A DNA stretch of 64,000 nucleotides from Bacillus sp. ISL-7 (GCF_018613065.1 NZ_JAGGQW010000035.1:62001-126000), one strand, 5' to 3'. Counted from the stretch's first letter, positions 10,393 to 19,936 are shown. Translations and numbers: made by a program. The notes: generated from the sequence alone by a model not told the origin.

Positions 10393-10428
10393 CCAAAAAA
10401 AATAACAAGACTTTTGTCGTCTTGTTAT
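10393..10428 (-). terminator. Terminator of the type IV pilus operon
   Basis: A perfect 10-bp stem (ATAACAAGAC/GTCTTGTTAT, 10402-10428) with a 7-nt loop and an uninterrupted T run on the minus strand (10401-10393). It lies just after pilO and cleanly ends the pil operon before spoIIB. Confidence 0.9.
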
Positions 10429-10471
10429 CGTAGACTTTCGCCAAATTATTTACAGTTTGCGATGGTGTTAA

Positions 10472-11254
10472 TTATGGCTGCGCCCCGGTCGTGGCAGAAA
10501 ACTGACTTAGTGGATTGTCTTTACCAGCTGGTGCAGGTGCATCGATTTTTGGAAGCTCTGCGGCTAAGTCTGTTAAACTCGGCATGTAGAAGGCAGAAAT
10601 TGTCAGACTATAGGATAATGGCTCATCTTCTTGGTCTAAACTGGTGATCTCTTGCCCGCCTGAATAACTTATCGATTCAACCACGACAATGCGGTTTAAA
10701 GATTCTAATGTATCAATAAACTTCTCTAAATCTTCATAGCTTGGTGATTCCACACTCAACGAAACGGTCAGCTTCTTCAAGCCAGCGATTTGGGCAGAAG
10801 CGGTTTGTTGTGCCGCTGTGTCCTGATTGGCTGTGGCTTGACTAGTATCAGCTTGATTCGTTGTAGTTTGTTGACCATTCGCATTTTCGGCAGTTGCTTG
10901 ATCAGAGGTAGTACTTACATCAGCATCTTTAGAAAAACCCATCGAACTAATTTTACTTTTTGAAAGGTTTTCTGCTTTTTCGAGATCTAAGATAAGTTGT
11001 TCCTGTAACGGCTTGACAGGTAATTTCTTCTGTAATTCCCGCGTATCTACAGTTGCATTTTTCGTATCTTCAGACTTTTTTTGACTGACGATTTCCAATA
11101 GCTTTTGTTCGGATTCAAGTGACTGCTGCTTGTTCGCTAAATCTGCCTTTAAAGGTGAGAGTTGAAAGAACTGAGCATAAACAAGGAATAAGACCACTAA
11201 AAGAGTTACGATCCCAATTATTAGGCTTTGTATTTTGGAGAAACGGAGCTTCAT
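10472..11254 (-). CDS. pilO: PilO-like type IV pilus alignment protein
   Basis: 260 residues: short N-terminus, one membrane helix (about 10-30), coiled coil (about 32-100), a Thr/Gln/Asn/Ala-rich linker (about 110-150), then a compact alpha/beta domain (KLTVSLSVESPSYEDLEKFIDTLESLNRIVVVESISY) typical of PilO. With PilM and PilN it forms the inner-membrane alignment complex linking motor and pilus. It overlaps pilN by 4 bp and is the last gene before the terminator. Sequence similarity in this family is weak; domain form and operon position carry the call. Confidence 0.85.
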   Translation of the reverse strand: MKLRFSKIQSLIIGIVTLLVVLFLVYAQFFQLSPLKADLANKQQSLESEQKLLEIVSQKKSEDTKNATVDTRELQKKLPVKPLQEQLILDLEKAENLSKSKISSMGFSKDADVSTTSDQATAENANGQQTTTNQADTSQATANQDTAAQQTASAQIAGLKKLTVSLSVESPSYEDLEKFIDTLESLNRIVVVESISYSGGQEITSLDQEDEPLSYSLTISAFYMPSLTDLAAELPKIDAPAPAGKDNPLSQFSATTGAQP

Positions 11255-12123
11255 GAACCAGTCACTCCTTCCTCATTCTTCGAGCTGCTTTTAATATTCT
11301 TTTTAACAACTTCTTTATCGAGTTTTATTTCAAATTGACCTGTATAGCGAGGAAGGATATTATCGCTTACCATTTTACTTTCGCTACTAGTTGAAGTAGT
11401 GGTTGAATTGTTGACAGTACCTGTAGTTGCTGTCGTGTTCGACGTATTAGCTTGACCACCAGTTCCAGTGGTTCCTGCAGCTGAATTCGTTTGACTATTC
11501 GTAGTTGAAGTTGAACTCTGGTTAGTTACCGTTTGGTCCGAATTAGCTGTGTTGGTTTGGTTCGTTGTTTGAGTCGTTGAATTGGTTGCATTTGTTTGGC
11601 TAGTCGACGTTGTTGCACTAGCATTATCAACTGCCGATTCTGTGGTTGAGGCTGCTGCTAATGAGCTTAAGCTTGCTTCCTCGATCCATTTTGATTCATT
11701 TAGATTATCTAAAAAGTACGCAGCTTCTCTAGCACTATCAAATTGAACGGTTAACGAGATTGTCCCAGCTTCTGTATAGGCAAAGCTCTGGATAAAGCCA
11801 CGCTCAGGTAATAATGAAGTCAGATGGCGCATAACAGGAATGGTCTGAATCGGATAATCGTTGGCCCAGTCAATTGCACTCTTTAATTGGCTAACAGAGC
11901 TAGTAGCATCAGCTGTTTCTGTACTTTTATTTTCTTTTTCAGCAATCTTTTTTGTCATCGAGATTTGTCTATCTAAAGACGCAATATTACTCTTAGCGGT
12001 ATTGGTTTGCCAAAGGTAATAGGCGCCAGTAAGTAACAATAAGGCAACTAAACACGATAAAGTTATAATAAAGCCGATTTTTTTCGGTTCCTTTTGGGGA
12101 AGCAGGTTAATTTCTACTAACAT
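11251..12123 (-). CDS. pilN: PilN-like type IV pilus assembly protein with a long Thr/Asn/Ser linker
   Basis: 290 residues. It begins MLVEINLLPQKEPKK, the PilN cytoplasmic motif (NLLP) that docks into PilM, then one membrane helix (about 17-38), a coiled coil and a ferredoxin-like domain (about 90-145). From about 155 to 250 the protein is low-complexity Thr/Asn/Ser/Gln, and a short ordered tail follows. The low-complexity part is unusual for PilN and is shared in style with PilO and the VanW-like protein of the same operon. It overlaps pilM by 1 bp and pilO by 4 bp. Confidence 0.88.
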   Translation of the reverse strand: MLVEINLLPQKEPKKIGFIITLSCLVALLLLTGAYYLWQTNTAKSNIASLDRQISMTKKIAEKENKSTETADATSSVSQLKSAIDWANDYPIQTIPVMRHLTSLLPERGFIQSFAYTEAGTISLTVQFDSAREAAYFLDNLNESKWIEEASLSSLAAASTTESAVDNASATTSTSQTNATNSTTQTTNQTNTANSDQTVTNQSSTSTTNSQTNSAAGTTGTGGQANTSNTTATTGTVNNSTTTSTSSESKMVSDNILPRYTGQFEIKLDKEVVKKNIKSSSKNEEGVTGS

Positions 12124-13109
12124 TATTGCACCCCTTTTAACGCGAGACCTAAAGGTAGTAATAGACTAGGAGGCAGACTATCTTTCTTTCCGGGTTCGAG
12201 AGAAATCATATCGACAGGGACGTCAAATCGCTCTTTCATTTCATCATAGATCGCTGTCAGCATTGGATGGTCACCGTTCAATAAAAACTTGGTGATATCA
12301 CTTTTGTCATTGTTAAGTGTATAGCGGTAAAAGTCGCTTAACTTATTAATTTCTCTAAAAATATCCTCAAATTGAATCCCTAACTCTTCTGTATTACCTG
12401 TATACTTAAATGCCAATTTGCCAGCCCTGTCAACCTTTACATCCCATAGATCAACATTAAATGGGATAACAAATTGACGCATAACAAGGGGAACATTTTG
12501 TTCAAATATAGATAAATTGACACTCGTCAAATCAAATTGAACAGAGAAAAGGACTTCATTTGTACTAGTTTGATCAAGTTGATGATACAAGCGGTACAGT
12601 GCAAGCGGAGAAATATCTGCAGCAATCGGGTTAAGCTTTAGTTTAGAAAGTAAATTTGCATACTCCATTACCTGCTGCTCCGGTGCTACAAATAAAAGTA
12701 AATCCCTTGTTTTTCCATTACTTTCTAATGAATAAAAATCAAAGACAGGTTCTTCAAACGGTAAGTGGATACTCGAACCAAGTTCTAAATACAGGTAGCC
12801 CTGAATTTCATCTTCCTGAATTTCAGCAGGAATCGAAACTTTCCGGATGATTACGAGCGGGTCTGGTACTAAAAAGCGAACTTGACGTCTTTGAATCTTC
12901 CATTCTCCAATACACTCTTCTAAAATATTTGCCAAGGAATCGATATCAGTAATTTTCCCATCACTTATAATGCCGGGCGGGAGAAACCGTTCGTTCCATC
13001 TTTGAGCAGCAGGTGGATTCGCCTGCTTTAATTCAAGCAGACGAATCGAATGATCATTCAAAACGAGATTAATTATTCGGTTTTTAGATGTAAACAGGGA
13101 AAAAGCCAT
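12123..13109 (-). CDS. pilM: PilM-like actin-fold type IV pilus assembly ATPase
   Basis: 328 residues related to PilM/FtsA-like proteins. N-terminal INLVLNDHSIRLLELKQ, the middle VRFLVPDPLVIIRKVSIP and EIQGYLYLELGSSIHLPFEE segments, and the C-terminal LPPSLLLPLGLALKG match the family. PilM is cytoplasmic and binds the PilN N-terminus and PilB/PilC. The DLTSVNLSIFEQNVP segment is where a nucleotide-binding loop is expected but it is not a canonical GGG loop. ATG at 13109 with AAGGGG upstream; 16 bp downstream of pilD. Confidence 0.88.
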   Translation of the reverse strand: MAFSLFTSKNRIINLVLNDHSIRLLELKQANPPAAQRWNERFLPPGIISDGKITDIDSLANILEECIGEWKIQRRQVRFLVPDPLVIIRKVSIPAEIQEDEIQGYLYLELGSSIHLPFEEPVFDFYSLESNGKTRDLLLFVAPEQQVMEYANLLSKLKLNPIAADISPLALYRLYHQLDQTSTNEVLFSVQFDLTSVNLSIFEQNVPLVMRQFVIPFNVDLWDVKVDRAGKLAFKYTGNTEELGIQFEDIFREINKLSDFYRYTLNNDKSDITKFLLNGDHPMLTAIYDEMKERFDVPVDMISLEPGKKDSLPPSLLLPLGLALKGVQ

Positions 13110-13125
13110 ATAAAAAACCCCTTAG

Positions 13126-13881
13126 TTAAAATACTTGATTAAGGAAATGTAGATACAAATTAATTAAATCCGATCCCCAATAATACGCAGTTAATGTTCC
13201 GGCCGCAATAAATGGTCCAAATGGAATGGGCTGTCGTCTTTTGACAATTCTAAAAAGTAATGCCAATCCGCCAATAACAGCTCCGAACAATGTTGAAAGA
13301 AAGAAGGACAAAAGTACTAGTTTAAACCCCAGAACCAGGCCAAGTACGGCATACAGTTTTACATCCCCGCCACCCATTCCTCCTTTACTAATAATAGCAA
13401 TGACCATCAGGAGGATGAAACCAGTTACTGCACCAAGAATACTGTCCCACCATGGGCTTAGCGGCCAAATAATCCGTTCCAATAAAAAAATCCCTGCAAA
13501 CCAGATCAGAATTTTATCAGGGATAAGCATATAGTGAATATCTGAAACAACGATAATCATAAACATGGAGATTAGCGTAAGTGCAACTACTAATTCTCCA
13601 GACCATCCGATAACTAATGGTGCTGTCATAAAGAGTATTCCAGTCAGCAATTCAAAAAATGGATAGATAGGAGAAATCCGCGACTTGCAGCCGCGGCATT
13701 TTCCACTTTGTAGCATATATGAAATTACTGGTATAAGTTCGTATGGTTTTAATTGATGACCGCAAGCTGAGCATGATGAACGAGGGGTTACTATTGATTT
13801 ATTCAAAGGTATTCTTAGGCCAACTACATTAAAAAAAGAGCCAAATATACATCCATAAAATAATATTACTATATATTTCAT
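13126..13881 (-). CDS. pilD: Prepilin peptidase / N-methyltransferase (PilD, ComC equivalent)
   Basis: 251 residues with about seven membrane helices. The cytoplasmic N-terminal domain has two CxxC pairs (CSAC, CRGC) for zinc, and the two catalytic aspartates lie in VVSDIHYMLIPD and GGGDVKLYA, as in aspartic prepilin peptidases. It cleaves after Gly and N-methylates pilins. It occupies the exact syntenic position of comC in B. subtilis (between folC and spoIIB), but is embedded in a pil operon, so it probably processes all six candidate substrates here and any ComG pseudopilins elsewhere. ATG at 13881; 25 bp from pilA. Confidence 0.95.
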   Translation of the reverse strand: MKYIVILFYGCIFGSFFNVVGLRIPLNKSIVTPRSSCSACGHQLKPYELIPVISYMLQSGKCRGCKSRISPIYPFFELLTGILFMTAPLVIGWSGELVVALTLISMFMIIVVSDIHYMLIPDKILIWFAGIFLLERIIWPLSPWWDSILGAVTGFILLMVIAIISKGGMGGGDVKLYAVLGLVLGFKLVLLSFFLSTLFGAVIGGLALLFRIVKRRQPIPFGPFIAAGTLTAYYWGSDLINLYLHFLNQVF

Positions 13882-13906
13882 TTAGCAAGAATTTCCCCTT
13901 AAAAAT

Positions 13907-14455
13907 CTAATTAGTCAATTTAGACTTATCTTGTACCTCGTTACGAACAATATCTTTTGAAGTAATTGTTTCTTTTTTGGCAGTTACATCATCTGAATCT
14001 ATTGCTCTAAATATTCCTCTACCATCATCAGTATCAGTAACTAATTTAACTCCGATTACTTTCCCATCACTAATCTCAACATAAGAAACATCTGATGCTT
14101 CTGTAATGTCCCCCTCAATTGTTTTGATATAATTATTTTTATCTGGACTCTCTACAGATTCTAGATAATTATCTGTTTCCAACTGTTCTAATGTAATGAA
14201 GTTAGGTGCACTAGTTGTTCCATCTTCTGCATAGGTAGTTTGCAGACTAGGGTTGGAGGCGATTGCCATTTTTGCAGCACTAATCATTTGTTGAGCATTA
14301 GCGACGTGTGCATCTCTTTTAGAGTTGTCAATTAATCCTAAAATTGATGGTACAGCAATAGCTGCAATAATCCCTAAAATAACAATAACTGCAAGTAATT
14401 CGATTAATGTAAATCCTTTTTGATCTTTAAGCTTATTTTTTAACATTTGACGCAT
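13907..14455 (-). CDS. pilA: Major type IV pilin (PilA-like)
   Basis: 182 residues from the ATG at 14455, chosen because AGGGAG lies 8-9 bases upstream; the frame is open to 14515 but that would give an over-long leader. The 14-residue leader ends KDQKG, cleaved before FTLIELLAVIVILG, the N-terminal alpha1 helix with Glu5. The mature part (about 168 residues) has no cysteines, so no disulphide D-region loop; it is acidic and Thr/Asp-rich. It is the only classical major-pilin candidate in the window. A longer upstream gap (134 bp) than elsewhere in the operon may hold extra regulation. Confidence 0.92.
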   Translation of the reverse strand: MRQMLKNKLKDQKGFTLIELLAVIVILGIIAAIAVPSILGLIDNSKRDAHVANAQQMISAAKMAIASNPSLQTTYAEDGTTSAPNFITLEQLETDNYLESVESPDKNNYIKTIEGDITEASDVSYVEISDGKVIGVKLVTDTDDGRGIFRAIDSDDVTAKKETITSKDIVRNEVQDKSKLTN

Positions 14456-14589
14456 TAATTTCATCTCCCTATATGGTTCTATGAACCTAGTAATATTGTC
14501 TCTTGTAGTATACATTAATTGACAAAGGAAAGAAAAGAATTTTTTGGTATTTTGTCCAATATCCTCAATATTTTTGTTTTCTTGTCATA

Positions 14590-15807
14590 CTATTGATTCA
14601 TCTGTTGAAATTGGTCGAACATGCTAAACATTGGAACCATAATAGATGTGACTATAGTCCCAACTAAACCTGCCAAAAAGACTATCATTATAGGCTCTAT
14701 TAACGATTTTAACCTATCTGTTCCATTTTCTACTTCTTTTTCATAGAATTCAGCGATTTTTGATAGCATCGCGTCAAGTGCTCCCGTTTCCTCACCAATC
14801 GCAATCATTTGAGTAACTAAAGGCGGAAATGCCCAGTGTCTTTGCATAGGATTAGTCATCGAACGGCCTTTCTCTAGTGAATCCCGTGACTCTCGAATGA
14901 CCTTTGCTAGAACTTCATTTTCGACTACTTTTTCTACAATCGACATTGCTTGTAGAATTGGTACAGAACTCGAGAACAAAGAGCTAAGTGTTCTCACCAT
15001 CCGAGCAAGCGCTGCTTTTTGTAGTAAATTACCGAATATCGGCATCTTCAACAAAAAGTAATCAAAATAATATTTCGTTTGGTTATTTTTTTTAAGATAA
15101 GTAAGTAAAAAGAAAATGGCAAAAATCATCAGTACAACAATCCACCAAAACGACTGCATAAAGTCACTTGCTGAAAGCACAAATTTTGTAATTGCAGGCA
15201 GTTCCCCGCCCATATCGTCAAACATCGAAACAAATGTTGGTACAACGGCAACAAGTAAGAAAATAACTACAATGATAGCGATAATTCCAACTGCTATCGG
15301 ATAGGAAAGAGCGGAAACGATCTTTTGCCGTGTGTAGTGTTGTTTTTCAAAATGCTCAGCCAAACGATCAAGTGTCTCATCTAAATTCCCACTGATTTCC
15401 CCAGCTTTAACCAGATTGATAAACATTTGATTAAAAATTTTCTTGTGTTTAGCCACAGCTTCTGAAAGAGGATTACCTTCCCGCATCTCCTGTTCCGCAT
15501 CTAGTAAAGCTTTCTTTAAGGCTTTGCTCTCGGTCTGCAAAGCTAAGATGGCTGTTGCATCGACAACAGTTACGCCAGCCTTAATTAAAGTCGAAAATTG
15601 TCTTAAGTAAATAACAAAATCCTGAAGTTTCACTGGAGTTCCAATTGTTAGATCCTTTGTCATTAGAGTCTCTGGCACTTGGGTCATTTCAATTACCCTA
15701 ATTCCCTCTTCTTTCAGCTTTTCCATCGCTTCTCGCTTGGAAGCTGCGTTCACGGTGCCCTGCCGTTTTCCTTTTCGATCACGTCCAGCGTATTTAAATC
15801 TAGCCAT
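14590..15807 (-). CDS. pilC: PilC, type IV pilus inner-membrane platform protein
   Basis: 405 residues of the GspF/PilC family, with two GspF repeats (about 70-190 and 270-395) each followed by membrane helices, and the diagnostic NLVKAGEISGNLDETL and MIAIGEETGALDAML motifs. PilC is the membrane platform turned by PilB and PilT. It overlaps pilT by 8 bp. The N-terminal MARFKYAGRDRKGKRQGTV is typical of Gram-positive and Thermus-type PilC. Confidence 0.96.
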   Translation of the reverse strand: MARFKYAGRDRKGKRQGTVNAASKREAMEKLKEEGIRVIEMTQVPETLMTKDLTIGTPVKLQDFVIYLRQFSTLIKAGVTVVDATAILALQTESKALKKALLDAEQEMREGNPLSEAVAKHKKIFNQMFINLVKAGEISGNLDETLDRLAEHFEKQHYTRQKIVSALSYPIAVGIIAIIVVIFLLVAVVPTFVSMFDDMGGELPAITKFVLSASDFMQSFWWIVVLMIFAIFFLLTYLKKNNQTKYYFDYFLLKMPIFGNLLQKAALARMVRTLSSLFSSSVPILQAMSIVEKVVENEVLAKVIRESRDSLEKGRSMTNPMQRHWAFPPLVTQMIAIGEETGALDAMLSKIAEFYEKEVENGTDRLKSLIEPIMIVFLAGLVGTIVTSIMVPMFSMFDQFQQMNQ

Positions 15808-16849
15808 TCATCAACATCTTTTCATGTAAGTACTGTGATGCCGCTTCTTTTTGAATTAGGTTACGCTCAAGAAGGTCCTTAATACTCATTTCAAGTGTAT
15901 GCATCCCTTGGGCTCGGGAGGTTTGCATCGTACTTTGAATTTGGTGTACCTTTTCATTTCTAATCAGGTTGGCAATTGCAGCATTGTTGACCAATATTTC
16001 AGTGGCAGCTTTTCTACCCTTTTTATCAATAGTAGGGAATAACCGTTGCGAAATTACCCCTACTAAGACAGACGCTAATTGAATTCGGATTTGAGACTGT
16101 TGTTCTGACGGGAACACATCGATAATCCGATTTATTGTTGCTGGTGCACTAGACGTATGAAGTGTTCCTAGGACAAGGTGCCCCGTTTCTGCTGCTGTAA
16201 TTGCGATCGACATGGTTTCTAAGTCCCGCATTTCCCCTACAAGAATGACATCAGGGTCTTGACGAAGGGCAGCCTTTAAACCACTTGCGTAGTTATTTGT
16301 GTCAAAGCCGACTTCACGCTGATCAATAATTGAATTTCCATGTCGATGAAGATATTCAATAGGATCTTCTAAGGTAATAATATGTTTCCTCATCGTTCTG
16401 TTCATGTAATCAATCATCGAAGCTAAGGTGGTTGATTTCCCGCTTCCAGTTGGTCCTGTAACAAGTATAAGGCCTTGGGGTTTTTCGACCAATTTTGAAA
16501 CAATATCTGGCAAGTTTAATTCCTCAATGGATGGAACCTTTGAAGCAACTACCCTTAGCGCAATTGACACGCTTTTCCGCTGATGGTAGGCGTTGACACG
16601 GAAACGAGAACTGCCTGGTACACCATAGGAGAAATCAAGTTCACCTTTTTCAATAAATAAATCCCACATATGCTCTGGAATAATTGCTTTTGCCATACCT
16701 TCTGTATCAACAGGGAATAATTTCTCGGTTCCATACCTTCTTAAGTCACCATTGATCCGCATGACAGGAGGAACACCGACGGTTAAATGAACATCAGATG
16801 CTTTATATTCAATTGAAGCTCGTAATATTGCGTCAATTTTTTCTTTCAT
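15800..16849 (-). CDS. pilT: PilT, pilus retraction ATPase
   Basis: 349 residues. Walker A GPTGSGKSTTL, Asp box (TLEDPIEY), Walker B region VGEMRDLETM and His box (GHLVLGTLHTSSA) are all present, together with the PilT-specific C-terminal AIANLIRN motif near residue 270. PilT depolymerises pili, so this system should be retractable and could drive twitching or DNA uptake. It has no zinc tetracysteine, which separates it from PilB. ATG at 16849 with GGAGAG upstream. Confidence 0.97.
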   Translation of the reverse strand: MKEKIDAILRASIEYKASDVHLTVGVPPVMRINGDLRRYGTEKLFPVDTEGMAKAIIPEHMWDLFIEKGELDFSYGVPGSSRFRVNAYHQRKSVSIALRVVASKVPSIEELNLPDIVSKLVEKPQGLILVTGPTGSGKSTTLASMIDYMNRTMRKHIITLEDPIEYLHRHGNSIIDQREVGFDTNNYASGLKAALRQDPDVILVGEMRDLETMSIAITAAETGHLVLGTLHTSSAPATINRIIDVFPSEQQSQIRIQLASVLVGVISQRLFPTIDKKGRKAATEILVNNAAIANLIRNEKVHQIQSTMQTSRAQGMHTLEMSIKDLLERNLIQKEAASQYLHEKMLMNG

Positions 16850-16861
16850 TTTAATGCTCTC

Positions 16862-18523
16862 CTACTCCAGAATTGCTACTTTTAATACTTCCTCGGTTGT
16901 AGTTAAACCTTGTTTTACTTTTAGTAAGCCATCATCAAGTAAAAAGATGGTTTTATTTTTATTAGCCAATTCCTTCATCTTTTGAAACGATTCGCCGTTC
17001 ATCATTGCTCGGCTCATCTCGTCATTTATGACCAACACTTCATGAAGAGCAAGCCTGCCCTTATAGCCTGTCATACTGCAGAATGAACACCCTTTTCCTC
17101 GTGTGATTTTGTCAATCTTCATCCCACGCTTGGCAAAAATCTCAATCTCACGCTTTGATGGTTCTTGAGTCTCCGCACAATCTCGACATACTTTTCGGAC
17201 AAGGCGCTGAGCAACAATACCGCTTAAAGATGAAGCTAGTAAAAATGGTTCTACCCCCATATCAATCAGCCGGGTAACTGTCCCGATTGAATCATTTGTA
17301 TGAAGGGTACTTAAAACTAAGTGACCCGTTAACGAAGCACGTATCGCGACCTCCGCTGTTTCTTTATCACGGATTTCTCCAACCATGATAATGTTCGGGT
17401 CTTGACGAAGAATCGATCTAAGTCCGGCTGCAAAGGTCATGCCAACATTCGGGTTTACCTGAATTTGATTGATCCCTTCCAATTGATATTCAACTGGATC
17501 CTCAACCGTAATTATGTTAACTGCTTCACTGTTAAGCCTATTTAGCGCTGCATATAAGGTCGAAGATTTTCCTGACCCTGTTGGACCCGTAATGAGGACA
17601 ATACCTGTTGGCTTTTCAATCATCTCAGAGAATCTCTTCATATTTAAGGAATTGAAACCAAGTTTGCTTAAATCATTTAAAGTCGATCCCATGTCTAAGA
17701 GACGCATAACGATCTTCTCACCGTAAACAGTTGGTAGCGTTGAAACACGGAGATCAACTGGATGAAAGTCGAGATTCAGCTTTATTCGTCCATCCTGAGG
17801 TACCCTATGCTCAGTGATATCAAGATTAGACATGATTTTAATTCTAGCGGTTAATACGCTTTGCATGTTACGTGGAAGGATTCGTTCATTCCGTAAGACA
17901 CCATCCACTCGGTAACGGACAACAACCTTTGTCTCTTGTGGATCGATATGAATATCACTAGCTCTCTGAATGACAGCATTGATCAAAATTTGATTAACCA
18001 AACGAACAATCGGTGAATTTTGATCGGTTACATCCTCATTTCTGTCCCGATCATTAAGTGGAAGTTCGTCTAGTAATTCATCGAGTCCATCATCAACATC
18101 ATAATATTTATTAATGGTACGGAGAATATCATCCTTCGTAGCAATGGCGGGCTCAATATGAAAACCTGTCGACAAACGTAAATCGTCAATCACGATAAAA
18201 TCCATTGGATTTGCCATCGCTACAAAAAGTTTATTTCCATCCCTTTTTAACGGAATGATTAGATTCCTTTTTGCTGTTTCTTTTGTGATAAGTGAAAAAA
18301 GATTGGTATCAAATGGATAGTGAAACAGGCCGACATGTGGAATTCCAAGTTGATACTCAAGGACTTCAACTAATTGCTGTTCTGTTAAATATCCTCTTTG
18401 TAAAAGAGCATCTCCAAGTTTTTGAGCAGCATCTTTTTCGTCTAAAGTGGTCTGGAGTTGCTCAGGAGTAATCAGTCCTTCTTCAATTAACAAATCACCA
18501 AGTTTTTTTCGTGCTTGCCTCAT
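16862..18523 (-). CDS. pilB: PilB, pilus extension ATPase
   Basis: 553 residues. Two short N-terminal MshEN-type modules (GDLLIEEGLITPEQL, GDALLQRGYLTEQQLVEVLEYQLG) occupy about 1-150; in some homologues MshEN binds cyclic di-GMP. The ATPase core has Walker A GPTGSGKSSTLYAAL, Asp box, Walker B VGEIRDKETAE and His box STLHTNDS. A zinc-binding tetracysteine (CRDC..CSFC) lies near residues 440-470. It powers pilus extension. 12 bp upstream of pilT and 15 bp after the VanW-like gene. Confidence 0.97.
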   Translation of the reverse strand: MRQARKKLGDLLIEEGLITPEQLQTTLDEKDAAQKLGDALLQRGYLTEQQLVEVLEYQLGIPHVGLFHYPFDTNLFSLITKETAKRNLIIPLKRDGNKLFVAMANPMDFIVIDDLRLSTGFHIEPAIATKDDILRTINKYYDVDDGLDELLDELPLNDRDRNEDVTDQNSPIVRLVNQILINAVIQRASDIHIDPQETKVVVRYRVDGVLRNERILPRNMQSVLTARIKIMSNLDITEHRVPQDGRIKLNLDFHPVDLRVSTLPTVYGEKIVMRLLDMGSTLNDLSKLGFNSLNMKRFSEMIEKPTGIVLITGPTGSGKSSTLYAALNRLNSEAVNIITVEDPVEYQLEGINQIQVNPNVGMTFAAGLRSILRQDPNIIMVGEIRDKETAEVAIRASLTGHLVLSTLHTNDSIGTVTRLIDMGVEPFLLASSLSGIVAQRLVRKVCRDCAETQEPSKREIEIFAKRGMKIDKITRGKGCSFCSMTGYKGRLALHEVLVINDEMSRAMMNGESFQKMKELANKNKTIFLLDDGLLKVKQGLTTTEEVLKVAILE

Positions 18524-18538
18524 TTTACATCCCTGCTT

Positions 18539-19867
18539 TTATTTTGGTTGTTCATTTGGTTTTCCCCAGAGGTCATTATCTGTAGATTCCTGCTGGGTAC
18601 TATCTGAAGTTGTCGTCGTTTGATTTGCATCAGGACTGGTTGTATCGACAATCTGGTTACTGTTATCAACCTGATTACCAGATGTATCAGTAGTTTGGGT
18701 AGTTGTTTGTACGCTTCCAGCAAGACCATGAATTTCAATCCGATAGGTTGGGGGATAATAATCCTCAGATACTAACTCGGTCTTTAGGGATTGACCTCCT
18801 TGATAGACTTCCCGATAAACCTTAATAATTTGACCCTGTTCACCTTTTGTTTGTACCTTTGTTTTTCCAGGTAGAAGCAAAGGACTATATTGAATGATTG
18901 TTTTAGGTACTAACTTTTGTTCGTCTTTTGTGGTTATTTGATATTTATAAATTAACTTTTCTCCGGTCAAAGTAACCTTCAATTGTTTGTTTACTAGAGT
19001 AAGTTTAAGAATATACTTCGCCTTATTTGGATTTGCTATCACTAAATCGGCCTTTTTAGTTAAATTAACTTTAGCTTCGAATCCCAAACTCGAATAATTT
19101 GGTAAGGAGCTGCCAATGTTTCTTTCCACAATTTTAAAATTTGAAGGTAAGATCGCTTGGTAAATTCCAGATGCCATCACATTTAGTGAATCTGGATCTT
19201 CAATTTTTTGTTTTCCAGCAAAATCTAAAAGTGAAAAAGTCGATCCTTCTAAAATTTCAATTTTAGGGTTTTTATTAATTACAGTTTGCAAAGCAAACGG
19301 AACTTCATTCATGGTGATTACAGCTGTATTTAAGACAGCATCCTTATTGATATGACCTGCAAGTAAGAAGTCATGATGAAGGTCTAAGATCTGAGAACCG
19401 GATTCGAATAGTCCAGCTGTTGAATTTAAGTTAGTCATAAGCTTTTCTAAGTCAAAATCACTTGTTTTTAATTGAGGAAATAAAATCTCTAGTTGTTCTT
19501 CCACTTGTAATTTATCTATTGTAATAAAAGCAGAATTTTTTTCTCCATCCTTGATTGAATGGACTGTTTTCTCGGAATCAAGATGGAATTGGTTTAAATC
19601 AAAGGGAACTGTTTTTTCCCCATACTGCAGTTCAATGGATGTATCTTTAAGCCAAGAGACGTACTTTTCCTCTAACAGACTTTTTGCTTCATCTTCAGTC
19701 TTACCTGAAACATCTAATGCACCGATCGTAGTACCATCAGAGAATTTCCCGTCTGCATTTATTATTTTCTCAAATGCTTTAGCGCCATAATGGGAGAAAC
19801 TAAATATAAATGCCGTACAAAAAAGTAAAACAACAAACAATTTGATCATTTGCTGATTCTTGCCCAA
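18539..19867 (-). CDS. Secreted/anchored VanW- and G5-like protein of the T4P operon
   Basis: 442 residues from a TTG at 19867, chosen because GGGAGG lies 8 bases upstream; the frame is open to a GTG at 19888. An N-terminal membrane helix (about 7-26) may be an anchor or signal. Next come a PG_binding_4-like region (about 45-150, with TTIGALDVSGKTEDEAKSLLEE), a VanW-like domain (about 195-310, ILEGSTFSLLDFAGKQ) lacking the usual GGG-Cys motif, a G5-like domain (about 320-388) and a Thr/Ser/Asn/Gln-rich tail. It probably acts outside the membrane at the cell wall, perhaps guiding the pilus through peptidoglycan. Domain names are by pattern recognition, function is inference. Confidence 0.65.
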   Translation of the reverse strand: MGKNQQMIKLFVVLLFCTAFIFSFSHYGAKAFEKIINADGKFSDGTTIGALDVSGKTEDEAKSLLEEKYVSWLKDTSIELQYGEKTVPFDLNQFHLDSEKTVHSIKDGEKNSAFITIDKLQVEEQLEILFPQLKTSDFDLEKLMTNLNSTAGLFESGSQILDLHHDFLLAGHINKDAVLNTAVITMNEVPFALQTVINKNPKIEILEGSTFSLLDFAGKQKIEDPDSLNVMASGIYQAILPSNFKIVERNIGSSLPNYSSLGFEAKVNLTKKADLVIANPNKAKYILKLTLVNKQLKVTLTGEKLIYKYQITTKDEQKLVPKTIIQYSPLLLPGKTKVQTKGEQGQIIKVYREVYQGGQSLKTELVSEDYYPPTYRIEIHGLAGSVQTTTQTTDTSGNQVDNSNQIVDTTSPDANQTTTTSDSTQQESTDNDLWGKPNEQPK

Positions 19868-19936
19868 AATATCTGCCTCCCAACGCACACATTATACTTC
19901 AACATGAAATCTATTATATATAATAATTATTATTAG

